Part shown: positions 1 through 8,530 of the stretch, piece by piece | Position numbering within the stretch: position 1 is the stretch's first letter | Layout of the letters: the number at the start of each line of letters is the position of its first letter | DNA from: Stutzerimonas stutzeri | Lineage (GTDB): Bacteria; Pseudomonadota; Gammaproteobacteria; Pseudomonadales; Pseudomonadaceae | Reading direction: 5' to 3' | Assembly: GCF_002909485.1 (NCBI RefSeq) | Contig: NZ_PPXG01000006.1 | Coordinates: 1-64,000 of the forward strand | Length of the DNA stretch: 64,000 bases | Notes under the pieces: generated by a model | Database searches by the model: none | What the model was told of the DNA's origin: nothing | The model's input: only the letters and a program-made list of their open reading frames with translations | Program-made: the position numbers and the translations under genes

Positions 1-164
1 GAGGTGCTCGCGGCGGCTAAAAACACAGAAATAAGCGGGTGATCTGAGCGTTTTTGATCGATTTGCCGCTTTTAAAATCGGCAGGGGCTGAAGTCAGCCA
101 GAAATACACAACTACTTCAGACCATCCATAGCGAAAACAGAGACGTCTTAATAACGCCAATTGA

Positions 165-635
165 CTAAACGACACTTAAACCGCCGGGGCTACTCCTTAG
201 GCGCTCATTCACCCTCAAAAGCCCCTCACATTTTCTTTTATAGAAGTCAGTTTCAGCCTCATAAATAGCAATCTTCGACAAGGCTTGATCTCTTTCTTTT
301 CGCATGACTTCAACCTGTTTCCTCAATTCTCCATTTATTACCCTCAGCGTCTTTTGTTGCGTTGAAGCGAACACCTCAAGCTCTGATGCTTCTCGAATAC
401 TAGAGTTATGAGCGTCGATTGCATCACGAACATGAGAATTCCATGGACTATTGAGGGCAACATTACTTTTCAAGCCCGCACCAGACCAAACGTCCTTGTA
501 AGACCATAGCGCATCTGGTTTTTCCTTCCCCAGTTTCTCAACAACCTTCAACATTGCTTCAGTATTTTTTACCTTCAGGGCCTCTCGATTTTCCTTGAGG
601 CCTACCAAACTGCCACGAGGTTTTTTATTATTCAC
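165..635 (-). CDS. ginD: GinD-like small coiled-coil protein of the integrase operon
   Basis: A 156-residue protein with a GTG start at 635 that overlaps the end of ginC by 8 bases. Residues about 85-150 are rich in Lys, Glu, Arg and Leu, with regular heptad-like spacing, and look like a long coiled coil. The N-terminus is basic. It has no enzymatic motif. In GInt islands the fourth gene is a short protein reported as needed for recombination together with the three recombinases. A role as an accessory or DNA-bending partner is inference. The name comes from position, size and coiled-coil character, not from sequence recall. Confidence 0.65.
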   Translation of the reverse strand: MNNKKPRGSLVGLKENREALKVKNTEAMLKVVEKLGKEKPDALWSYKDVWSGAGLKSNVALNSPWNSHVRDAIDAHNSSIREASELEVFASTQQKTLRVINGELRKQVEVMRKERDQALSKIAIYEAETDFYKRKCEGLLRVNERLRSSPGGLSVV

Positions 636-2499
636 AATTTAAGCCATCCATTTGACTGAGCAATTTATCAATTTCAGAGATCCTGTCATCTAAATGGGCC
701 ACCTTTAGTGGCTGACCAGAAAAGAAGTCTCTCATTCTTTGATTCTCGCTCTTACGCCAGGTCAAGGTTCGCCTCATACCTTCAGCGGGAATAATAGAAT
801 TATTACAATCCGCTGGACGACAGTTTGCACTATCTCCCCCACAAAGCGCCTTTTTGGCTCTAAACATACACAAGCCATCATCCATTTGCTCAATAAGCGC
901 TTTCTTGGATAGATTATCCAAGAGCCGCTCTCTATCATCGGCAGACATACCCATAAAAGCCTTCCTATACCCCTCAACCTCATCAGCACCACCGCCAATA
1001 ATAGGGGCCTGAGTCAGCATAATTTCGTCGTACTTCTCTCTAGACAGGGTAAATTTCTCCTGCTGCAATTCAGAGTAGAGATTTAAGTCACCGTAATTCT
1101 TCGTCATCTCAATATCAAAGTGCTTCAATTGATCTTGAAGCTCAACCAAACCAAGACCACTCCTAATCATAAGTCGTGAGAACTTCTTTCTAAACTGATG
1201 TGTCGCAACCGGCCACACCTCCCCATCAAATTCCACACAATGATATTCAGCATATTTTTTTAAGGCGCCATTTATGGTAGAAAGTGAGATCCTTTCACCG
1301 GTGTTTAGGTAGCCCGAGAAAAGAAAAGAATTTCCTCTCTTATAACGATGAGCCAAGCCTTGTTCAAGCGCCTCCAAAACACGCTCGACGTAAGGAATCG
1401 TTTGCCAGAGGTAGCTAGTAGCATCATGCTGCAATTTATTCGTTTTCGACATCAAGAAATAAAAATATTTAACCCCACCATCAACGCTAACCGGTCGCAC
1501 ACTCCAATTATTAGCACGACCAACCTTAATATGGGCCATTTCATGGAACCGCATACCTGAAAACATCGCTATCAAAATATAACCAGCCACAAGGAGCCTT
1601 GACTCCAATGTCTTTACTTGATGCCAAGAAGAAATACCATATCTATCCCAAGGAAATGGATTAATCACCTCCACAGAATGCTTATACTCACCAGTGGGCA
1701 GCAGCTTTCTAGAAGTTGCTCTTCCAGACTTATATTCCTTACGCTTCGCCCTTATTTCCTCCAATTTGCCAGCAATAGATAAATCATCTATCGCACATTG
1801 AATTAGCTTCTTCGCAACCGAGTCCGGCATCTCTGGTGTAGTCTGATATTTTCTAGGTAGTTTTTTCTGCGCACGATCCTTAGCCCATTCCGTTTCACTG
1901 CGACTATCTCCAAAAGGCCAAGTACACAATCCGTCAGTAAGCTTTCCAGATTGCTCATAGAGCCACGAGAGCCCATAAATTCTTGACTTAAGCGTCCTAT
2001 CCGTAATCAATCCTCCAGCTTTATTTGCGGACTCAGCCACCCAATCCTGAAACGCCTGAAAATCAAGATCGATAACATCAGAAAATCTGTCGATCCCCGC
2101 TTCTCTCATGAACCTTAAAAGACTTCTGACCCCCTTTGTCATTGCAACGCAAATAGTTGACCACTTGGGATATGTAGAGGGAGGATCAACCAACAATGAA
2201 TAACAATACTCCTTAACCGAACTCAAATAACACTCATAACCCGGCATGGTTATATCGCTACCATCCTCAAAATGAATCTGGCTGAACTTAAGAACAACGG
2301 CCCTTGAGCGTAAACTTGGATACTCAGCAGAAAAATCCCAAACATTATCTTTATAAAATGACAATGTCGATATCTTAATTTTCGCTCTAACCGCCTCCGA
2401 CACGCCCTTGAGATTAGTGTAAAAGCCCAGCTCATTATTCAACTCTTGGACAATATCTCTCGTAAATAAATATAGAGGAGAGCCTAAACGATCAACCAT
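628..2499 (-). CDS. ginC: Tyrosine recombinase GinC-like
   Basis: About 623 residues; third recombinase of the island operon. The catalytic core is intact by eye: Arg in SGMRFHE, the HxxR box in THQFRKKF, then His in LKHFD and the nucleophile Tyr in KNYGD. The first half would be the DNA-binding arm region. A Cys-rich tail (CMFRAKKALCGG, then two more Cys in NCRPADC) may bind metal. I chose the ATG at 2499 over the one at 2514 because AGGAG sits seven bases before it. This start gives an 8-base overlap with ginB, the same overlap as the other gin junctions. It is likely a DNA strand-exchange enzyme acting with GinA and GinB. Confidence 0.75.
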   Translation of the reverse strand: MVDRLGSPLYLFTRDIVQELNNELGFYTNLKGVSEAVRAKIKISTLSFYKDNVWDFSAEYPSLRSRAVVLKFSQIHFEDGSDITMPGYECYLSSVKEYCYSLLVDPPSTYPKWSTICVAMTKGVRSLLRFMREAGIDRFSDVIDLDFQAFQDWVAESANKAGGLITDRTLKSRIYGLSWLYEQSGKLTDGLCTWPFGDSRSETEWAKDRAQKKLPRKYQTTPEMPDSVAKKLIQCAIDDLSIAGKLEEIRAKRKEYKSGRATSRKLLPTGEYKHSVEVINPFPWDRYGISSWHQVKTLESRLLVAGYILIAMFSGMRFHEMAHIKVGRANNWSVRPVSVDGGVKYFYFLMSKTNKLQHDATSYLWQTIPYVERVLEALEQGLAHRYKRGNSFLFSGYLNTGERISLSTINGALKKYAEYHCVEFDGEVWPVATHQFRKKFSRLMIRSGLGLVELQDQLKHFDIEMTKNYGDLNLYSELQQEKFTLSREKYDEIMLTQAPIIGGGADEVEGYRKAFMGMSADDRERLLDNLSKKALIEQMDDGLCMFRAKKALCGGDSANCRPADCNNSIIPAEGMRRTLTWRKSENQRMRDFFSGQPLKVAHLDDRISEIDKLLSQMDGLNCE

Positions 2500-4552
2500 G
2501 CTTTCTCTCCTCATACAAGGAAATATCCCACTCCGGGATTGGAAAACTCAGAGCCTCAGACCTTATCCTCTCAATAACGCCTGAGTCATATTTTACAAGT
2601 ATATAATTCTCCCAAATGAATCGCTTCTCAGAAGTAGCCTTCCTGTGCTCCAAATCAGTTATATCTCCAACCTGCAAAAGATAATCATGAAAGGCAATGA
2701 AGCAGAAGTACTTCTTTATATCAAGAAAGGTTATTATTAAATTCTGACACCCCAAACACACCTCATTACTAGCGCTACATAAGGACCCAGTTTTTTGCCC
2801 AGAAACAGGAGATTTCATCGGATCCCTGCAGTGATTTAAAAGAGCCTCGTGCATTCCTTGAGTACTCTCACTTGCTTCCAGAGACTCGCTAATCAAAGAG
2901 CCATCCTCAGCAGAGGAAAGTCGAACAAAAACTGCATCCTGATGAACTGCTCGTCGGGTCAGAAAGATTGGATCATCTAACCGCCTCAAATAATCAGCAG
3001 TTGTTGAAAGCCTAGCATGTCCTAATAACGCCTGAAGATAGTTCATATCTTCAGTCCTTAAGTATTCACTCCAAGCCATTGCTGGACGAATCAGTCGCGC
3101 CTGAATAGATAAAGGTTTACCATCACTGCTTGTTAATGCATGTTTTCGTGAAAAAGCTTGAAGAGCCCTTTTAAATGCGGAGCTACCTAGAGGCTGGCTA
3201 ACTTTGAAACGATTGGCGTTTGCAATCCACAACTCATCTTGGCCGTCTTCCCTAATAGACTCGGTAATAGCACTCACCCGTTTAATTATCATCGCAGGCC
3301 AGCTATCGTTGCCTTTATCAGTAGGAATGGTCATTCCTTTCTTAAAAGACCGATACTTTTTCCAGTTAATCATGACACGACCATCATTCAACGGGTCAGG
3401 AACTAGGCAGTCTATTGTCAGGCGCTGGACAGTAAATGGATTCAACTGCGTTCTAATCAAGAGCAACAAGTAATATGGAATCAGGTCCTCTGCTTGAACC
3501 CAGCGATATACACCCAACTCCTTGTAAAAATCCTTTATCCTTCCCCCAAAATATTCTTTCAAAGCCCCCCAGAACTCTGGCGCAATTTTCTTCAATTCAC
3601 TGCCAGATAGAGCTCTGCAACCTAATTTGTTTTCCCAGTACCAGACAAGATAATCTTTCTTTTTCCATGGCGTACGGTAATTGATAGGACAAGGCAACCC
3701 CAAATACTTTGGTTTATAATCAGGGCCAGCACCTATGCGGTCATAAAACTCGCTCAAATACTTGACACTGCCATTTTTACCATCCAGTGCCGTAGACTGA
3801 AAAAAAGCCTGCCCTTTTGGCAGCTTGTAAAGTGCATTGCTATTAAGCCTCATACATCCACAATTATTCTCCCACCACCAGATTCTATATTCTTCACTGG
3901 CCCAATATGACCTACTGCCAGACGGACCAATAGGAGCCACATCTTCTAATGGCGGAGCTATTCCAATCCATTTAGGCTGATACGTCTTCTCAAACTTAGA
4001 CGCGCTTTCACGCATCCCACGCACAGCCGCATTGAGAATACCTTTCAACTCTTCCTGATCATATCCAATACAGGACGAGACAAGCGAGCTTGACTTGGGA
4101 AAGGCATTACGAACGGGAATAAAACTATCGCTAACCTTATAATGGCTACTCATTTGCAAAAATACGGGTGAAATTTTTCGATACATAGAGGCCGCAGTTG
4201 AATAGCTTAAACTTTTATCCTTTTTTAGCCATTCCGCAAAGTATCGCAGCGTATCCCCTGAGAGCTGCTCTGCTCTATAGATCAGAACACTTTCAAGAAA
4301 TTTAAAGAACCTTGGAAGTATCTCGATAATCGCCAACCGACTTAAATGCCCCATCATATTTCTTCGCCTGTAAATAGCCCACACCACTACTCCGAGCACA
4401 TCCCGAAATGAATCAGAGTATGGCTTGTCACTTAAGTCATATGCATATATTTTCGCCGTGTTCTTACATTCCGCAGTGAATTTAAGCTCTGTTTCAGCAC
4501 GTTCCTCAGCCACAGTAAGGAAATAAAGAGAGCTAGACCTGTTTTCATCCAT
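2492..4552 (-). CDS. ginB: Large tyrosine recombinase-like protein GinB, atypical catalytic boxes
   Basis: A 686-residue protein, the longest of the three. The C-terminal third has the recombinase fold signature: LLGHARLSTTADYLRRL carries the late His and the presumed nucleophile Tyr. The first catalytic Arg is not where expected; TQLNPFTVQRL aligns with the usual GLRxSE box and has Asn there. The HxxR box reads RLIR, so its His is replaced by Arg. A Cys cluster (LCSASNEVCLGCQNL) and a long Trp- and Tyr-rich middle (about residues 200-330, with repeated YWENxxGC-type motifs) set it apart. It may be a structural subunit rather than an active strand-cleaving enzyme. It starts at 4552, 8 bases inside ginA. 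Confidence 0.72.
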   Translation of the reverse strand: MDENRSSSLYFLTVAEERAETELKFTAECKNTAKIYAYDLSDKPYSDSFRDVLGVVVWAIYRRRNMMGHLSRLAIIEILPRFFKFLESVLIYRAEQLSGDTLRYFAEWLKKDKSLSYSTAASMYRKISPVFLQMSSHYKVSDSFIPVRNAFPKSSSLVSSCIGYDQEELKGILNAAVRGMRESASKFEKTYQPKWIGIAPPLEDVAPIGPSGSRSYWASEEYRIWWWENNCGCMRLNSNALYKLPKGQAFFQSTALDGKNGSVKYLSEFYDRIGAGPDYKPKYLGLPCPINYRTPWKKKDYLVWYWENKLGCRALSGSELKKIAPEFWGALKEYFGGRIKDFYKELGVYRWVQAEDLIPYYLLLLIRTQLNPFTVQRLTIDCLVPDPLNDGRVMINWKKYRSFKKGMTIPTDKGNDSWPAMIIKRVSAITESIREDGQDELWIANANRFKVSQPLGSSAFKRALQAFSRKHALTSSDGKPLSIQARLIRPAMAWSEYLRTEDMNYLQALLGHARLSTTADYLRRLDDPIFLTRRAVHQDAVFVRLSSAEDGSLISESLEASESTQGMHEALLNHCRDPMKSPVSGQKTGSLCSASNEVCLGCQNLIITFLDIKKYFCFIAFHDYLLQVGDITDLEHRKATSEKRFIWENYILVKYDSGVIERIRSEALSFPIPEWDISLYEERKHG

Positions 4553-5666
4553 TAGCAGCCCCTATCAATCTATCAATCTCATCCTGTAGAGCTCTATATG
4601 TCCCAGCGTAGGAAATCAGTAAAGCCGTATGGACATAGAAATTCCGAGTCGTGTTCTCATTGGAGTGCCCCATTAAATTGGCCAACCCCGCCAGATCTTT
4701 ATTCAAAAGGTAATGGTAAGTACCATATGTATGTCTTAACACATGAGGTACGGTCTTAACCCCAAGCCTCTCACTTGCCCTGGTAAACAACTTTTCTATC
4801 CAGTTAGCTGTCAACCTTCGACCTTTTTCACTTAAGAAGAGCACATCATCTACAACATCATTTCCAGCGATCGATTCTATTTTTTCTACAACTCTTTGCC
4901 TGTCAAAATCTACGTACTGCCAAAACTTAACAAGCAGCTTATTGGGTATCAAAACCAGTCTTGCTTTCCCCCCCTTGCCGATAACTCTCGCTGGAGTCGA
5001 GTGCCCTCTTAGATTAACCTCGGGCAGATCTTTTAAAGGAAACCCTACTACTTCAGATATCCTAAGTCCCGACTGAAGCATAAACGCTCCAATCAACTTA
5101 TTCCTTAGCCTTACTTCTGAATTAGCGACCCCCGAAACCTCGGAAAGGGTATCAATGAACTTAACAGCAGTTTCCAAGATAAGAAATTTTGTATGATCTT
5201 TTATTTCTCTTGAGTGATGTCCTTTGGTGTTATATTTTTTCCGCAACCCGCCGTATGAGCTAGCGACCTCAATTGGATTCAAATCGGGACATAACTTTTT
5301 CTCATAACACCATACAAGATAGCGATAAGCACCTGTCGCTCTTGCATTTACAGTATTCCAGCTAAGCGGCACTCCAGATGCCTTTCGATAACCACAGAGC
5401 GCATCTACGTAGCTGTCAAAGACATCATCCGTAACATCTATAAGTTCAATTCCGGAGTTTTCCGACCAAACCAAAAACTCTTTAATATGTTCCGCGATAG
5501 TTTTCATACTTTTCGGCATTAATCGGCGGGACAAAAACCGCATGTAGGCGTTTGCCTCGCTATATGGTTCAGCTGAATCATTGAAAAACTGCGGAATTTT
5601 ATGTGAGAGCTGTGATAGCCTCGAATCGTGACTACTGCGAAAGTCAACATTGACAATCAGAACCAT
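4545..5666 (-). CDS. ginA: Tyrosine recombinase GinA-like (XerC/D-type integrase)
   Basis: About 373 residues and the first gene of the island operon. It has a SAM-like N-terminal arm (about residues 35-130) and a classic catalytic domain with every conserved residue: Arg in SGLRISE, HxxR in PHVLRHTYGT, His in MGHSNENTT and Tyr in RNFYVH. The start at 5666 follows GGAG at a six-base spacing; the upstream in-frame ATG at 5708 lacks such a site. It is expected to cut and rejoin DNA at the island ends. It lies next to the chromosome junction and reads into the island. Confidence 0.8.
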   Translation of the reverse strand: MVLIVNVDFRSSHDSRLSQLSHKIPQFFNDSAEPYSEANAYMRFLSRRLMPKSMKTIAEHIKEFLVWSENSGIELIDVTDDVFDSYVDALCGYRKASGVPLSWNTVNARATGAYRYLVWCYEKKLCPDLNPIEVASSYGGLRKKYNTKGHHSREIKDHTKFLILETAVKFIDTLSEVSGVANSEVRLRNKLIGAFMLQSGLRISEVVGFPLKDLPEVNLRGHSTPARVIGKGGKARLVLIPNKLLVKFWQYVDFDRQRVVEKIESIAGNDVVDDVLFLSEKGRRLTANWIEKLFTRASERLGVKTVPHVLRHTYGTYHYLLNKDLAGLANLMGHSNENTTRNFYVHTALLISYAGTYRALQDEIDRLIGAANG

Positions 5667-5936
5667 GTACTCTCCTCTGTGACCTGTCGCAAAGTCAGTA
5701 CAAAACAAAGATAAGCCCGGAACGGCTAAATCCAGTTACTCAATTTTTTAAGAAACAAAACTTCGGAACTTTGCGGAAACGCCGAATACGCCTCGGTATC
5801 GCGAAATAGCTAATCTGCAACACTCATGGTTGCTGGGCTGCATATTTCGAGAAAGGATCTTCTCAGACCATTCGTAGAAGCTAGGCTGGCGGTGATATCA
5901 GTTTACATAGATAGCTGCCAGGCCAAGTCATACTAA

Positions 5937-6200
5937 CAGGGAATGCGGCAGGGTAATGATGTCGGCAGCCAGTATCGTTCGGCGATCTATTGCATGGATG
6001 CACAGCAGCGCAGCGAGGCGGAGACGAGTCGTGAACGTTTCCAGCAGCAACTGAGCGCAGCGGGTTTTCCGGCCATCACCACCGAGATCGACGACGCGCC
6101 GCCGTTCTTCTACGCAGAGGCCTACCACCAGCAGTATCTGGCAAAGAATCCTGGGGGATATTGCGGGTTGGGCGGCACCGGTGTGTGCCTGCCGAGTTGA
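5937..6200 (+). pseudogene. msrA: msrA, 3' fragment cut by the island
   Basis: The last 85 codons or so of peptide methionine-S-sulfoxide reductase. The characteristic C-terminal pieces are present: [35 protein letters not shown] and the resolving-Cys tail. The N-terminal part of about 130 residues, with the GCFWG catalytic Cys, is absent. The frame runs back through Gly and Gln codons to a TAA at 5934-5936, where similarity ends, so the junction with the gin island lies there. The 5' part may survive at the far end of the island outside the window. Unless the island supplies a promoter and a new 3' end elsewhere, MsrA is lost here. Confidence 0.85.
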
Positions 6201-6281
6201 TGCCGGGACATCGGCCTAAGCCTAAGCGGTCGCAAGGCCGCTTGAATGGCTGACTACTGGCATAAGAACTAAGCAGAAAAG

Positions 6282-6303
6282 AAAAACCCCGCCGAAGCGG
6301 GGC
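6282..6303 (-). terminator. Rho-independent terminator of the Rsm-type RNA
   Basis: CCCCGC/GCGGGG stem with a four-base loop, followed on the minus strand by five T and then a second T-rich run. There is no T-run on the plus strand, so it serves minus-strand transcription, 310 bases past the acyl-CoA dehydrogenase stop but at the right distance from the GacA boxes. Confidence 0.85.
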
Positions 6304-6405
6304 TCTGCAGACTGAATCCTGACATCCATGATCGCGCGCCATCCTGGCGCCGCTCCCTGTGTGATCCTTTTTATTGATTTGCGCTTTCCATGCGCCACGT
6401 CCTTA
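6284..6405 (-). ncRNA. Rsm-family regulatory RNA (RsmX/Y/Z-like), RsmA/CsrA-sequestering
   Basis: A predicted RNA of about 120 nt with seven GGA motifs on the minus strand (at 6402, 6389, 6367, 6356, 6344, 6327 and 6319, counting downward). At least two are shown in hairpin loops: GCGC-ATGGAAA-GCGC (6395-6381) and GCGCC-AGGAT-GGCGC (6350-6336). It ends in a strong terminator. Two GacA-type boxes lie upstream, the nearer one centred about 66 bases before the estimated start. These are the hallmarks of RsmX/Y/Z RNAs, which titrate RsmA/RsmE translational repressors under GacS/GacA control. The 5' end is estimated from a TAATCT -10-like element at 6417-6412. Which paralogue it is cannot be told here. 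Confidence 0.85.
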
Positions 6406-6462
6406 AGCAGTAGATTACCGTCAGACCTTGTGAGCCTGTAGTAGCCATTGTGCATCACGCCT

Positions 6463-6480
6463 TGTAAGCCTTTTCCTACA
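6463..6480 (-). promoter_or_regulatory. GacA box, proximal (imperfect)
   Basis: On the minus strand it reads TGTAGG-N6-CTTACA, one mismatch from the GacA upstream activating sequence TGTAAG-N6-CTTACA. Its centre is 41 bases from the distal box and about 66 bases before the estimated RNA start. Confidence 0.7.
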
Positions 6481-6503
6481 TCGCGTCATCCTTGATGCAG
6501 TGC

Positions 6504-6521
6504 TGTAAGTCCAGGCTTACA
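6504..6521 (-). promoter_or_regulatory. GacA box, distal (perfect palindrome)
   Basis: TGTAAG-TCCAGG-CTTACA is an exact match to the GacA upstream activating sequence of rsm genes. It lies about 107 bases before the estimated RNA start. Confidence 0.85.
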
Positions 6522-6612
6522 TGGTGCGGTTTTTATGACCTGAAGGGCGGCTTAATCGTTCCGCGTCATGGCCAAATAATTTCATATTGCCTTTAGATTA
6601 AGCCGCGGCATC

Positions 6613-8391
6613 TCAGAATTGAGCAGCGTCGAGCAAGTACAGTGACTCGCTTCCGGCCTTGACCGAAGCGCTCAGCGAATGAATTCGCGGCAACAGGCGA
6701 GCAAAGTAGAAACGCGCGGTTCCCAGCTTGCTCTGGTAGAAGTCGCCTTCATCCTGTTTGGCGAATGCCGCTACCGCCATGCGTGCCCACATGTACGCAT
6801 AAGCGGTGTAGCCGAACACGTGCAGGTACTCCACCGAGGCGGCGCCGATTTCGTTCGGATTCACCTTGGCCTGATCGATTACCCAGGCGGTCAGCTCATC
6901 CAGATTGTCCATGGCAGCCTTGAGGGGCTCGGCGAACTCCGCCAGCTCCGGACCGGCATCAGCGATGAATGCACGAATTTCATCGACGAAGGCCTGATAC
7001 ATGGTGCCACCACTGCCGACGATCTTGCGCCCAACCAGGTCCAGCGCTTGAATGCCGTTGGTGCCCTCGTATATCTGGGTAATGCGGCAGTCACGCACCA
7101 GCTGCTCCTGGCCCCACTCGCGGATGAAGCCATGGCCGCCGAAAATCTGCTGGCCATGTACCGTGGTTTCCAGCCCCATGTCAGTTAGGAAGGCCTTGGC
7201 TACCGGTGTCAGCAGCGCCACCTGCGCCTCAGCTCGCAGCCGCGCCTCGTCGTCGTCACTGAACTTGGCGATATCGAGCTGCAGCGCGACATAACTGGAG
7301 AACGCGCGACCACCCTCGTTCAGCGCCTTCATGGTCAGCAGCATGCGGCGCACATCCGGATGCACGATGATCGGATCGGCTGCCTTGTCCTGCGCAATCG
7401 GTCCGGTCGGTGCGCGGCTCTGGATACGCTCGCGGGCATACTCGATAGCGCTCTGATAGGAGCGCTCGCCAGTCGACAGGCCCTGAATACCGACGCCCAG
7501 ACGCTCGTAGTTCATCATGGTGAACATCGCTGCGAGGCCCTTGTTCGGCTCGCCGACCATCCAGCCGGTGGCACCGTCGAAGTTCATCACGCAGGTCGCC
7601 GAGGCCTGGATACCCATCTTGTGCTCGATGGAACCGCAGGACAGCGAGTTGCGCTCACCCAGGGTGCCGTCCTCGTTGACCATCACCTTCGGCACCAGGA
7701 ACAACGAGATGCCGCGGGAGCCAGCTGGCGCATCCGGCAGCTTGGCCAGCACCAGGTGGATGATGTTCTCGGTCAGGTCATGCTCGCCGCCGGTGATGAA
7801 TATCTTGGTGCCGCTGATCTTGTAGGAGCCGTCTGCCTGCGGCTCGGCCTTGGTGCGGATGATGCCGAGGTCGGTACCGGCATGAGGTTCGGTCAGACAC
7901 ATGGAGCCGGACCAGACACCGGCATACATGTTCGGCAGGTACTTCTGCTTAAGCTCCTCGCTGGCGTGGGCGTAGATCGACAGGCAGGCGCCGGACGTCA
8001 GCATCGGATAGAGGCCGAAGGCCAGACTGGCGGAGTTCATCATCTCCTCAACCTGAGCCGAGATGACCTTGGGCATCCCCATGCCACCGAATGCCGGATC
8101 ACCACCGACCCCCACCCAGCCGCCTTCGGCATACAGCTGGTAGGCCTCGCGGTAGCCGGCGGGCGTAGAAACCGCCCCGGCGTCCCAGCGGCAGCCTTCT
8201 TCGTCACCGCTGCGGTTGAGCGGCGCGATGCTGTTGGCGGTGATCTTGCCAGCTTCCTCGAGAATTGCATCGGCCGTCTCGGCATCGACCACCTCGGCCA
8301 GCGCTGGCAGCGACTGCCAGAGTTTCGGCGCGTCGAAGACTTCATTCAGGACAAAACGCATGTCGCGCAGCGGCGCTTGGTAGTCAGCCAT
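6613..8391 (-). CDS. Long-form acyl-CoA dehydrogenase (PA0506-0508 type)
   Basis: A 592-residue FAD enzyme that should desaturate acyl-CoA at C2-C3 in the first step of beta-oxidation. MCLTEPHAGTDLG is the flavin and substrate signature. QIYEGTNGIQALDL holds the Glu that is the catalytic base in this family, and a C-terminal extension marks the roughly 600-residue Pseudomonas form. The ATG at 8391 follows GAGGAA at good spacing; the longer frame to 8427 has no ribosome site. A close paralogue lies at 9983-11788 with a diguanylate cyclase gene between them. Chain-length preference cannot be read from the sequence. Confidence 0.9.
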   Translation of the reverse strand: MADYQAPLRDMRFVLNEVFDAPKLWQSLPALAEVVDAETADAILEEAGKITANSIAPLNRSGDEEGCRWDAGAVSTPAGYREAYQLYAEGGWVGVGGDPAFGGMGMPKVISAQVEEMMNSASLAFGLYPMLTSGACLSIYAHASEELKQKYLPNMYAGVWSGSMCLTEPHAGTDLGIIRTKAEPQADGSYKISGTKIFITGGEHDLTENIIHLVLAKLPDAPAGSRGISLFLVPKVMVNEDGTLGERNSLSCGSIEHKMGIQASATCVMNFDGATGWMVGEPNKGLAAMFTMMNYERLGVGIQGLSTGERSYQSAIEYARERIQSRAPTGPIAQDKAADPIIVHPDVRRMLLTMKALNEGGRAFSSYVALQLDIAKFSDDDEARLRAEAQVALLTPVAKAFLTDMGLETTVHGQQIFGGHGFIREWGQEQLVRDCRITQIYEGTNGIQALDLVGRKIVGSGGTMYQAFVDEIRAFIADAGPELAEFAEPLKAAMDNLDELTAWVIDQAKVNPNEIGAASVEYLHVFGYTAYAYMWARMAVAAFAKQDEGDFYQSKLGTARFYFARLLPRIHSLSASVKAGSESLYLLDAAQF

Positions 8392-8530
8392 GGCAAGGTT
8401 CCTCGCAAGACACTGGGTTGCGACCACTATGGGCCGTTTCCAGCGAGTCTAACCGAATAACCAGGACAGGATTAAGCGTCTTTTTATGACCAGATAGTTT
8501 TGATCAGTCACTATCAATACCGATGCAACC

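Larger units (their letters stand above)
1..5940. mobile_element. GInt-type genomic island, right-hand end
   Basis: This stretch is visibly AT-rich against the GC-rich chromosome to its right. It carries one minus-strand operon of three different tyrosine recombinases and a small coiled-coil protein. Three recombinases plus a short fourth gene at one end of an island is the defining layout of GInt elements (ginABCD). The right boundary is placed at about 5934-5942, because the msrA reading frame becomes recognisable at 5937 and an in-frame TAA lies just before it at 5934-5936. The left end and cargo are outside the window. Bases 1-164 hold no gene I can support. Bases 5667-5933 should contain the gin promoter and the recombination site, but I could not recognise either motif. 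Confidence 0.75.

Noticed and set aside
1-164. A cargo gene at the left edge
   Set aside because: Too short and without a start or a recognisable product; it may be the end of a gene outside the window, which I cannot tell.
6222-6458. A 78-codon minus-strand frame next to msrA
   Set aside because: It covers the Rsm-type RNA, its terminator and part of its promoter and has no plausible protein features; the RNA explains the sequence better.
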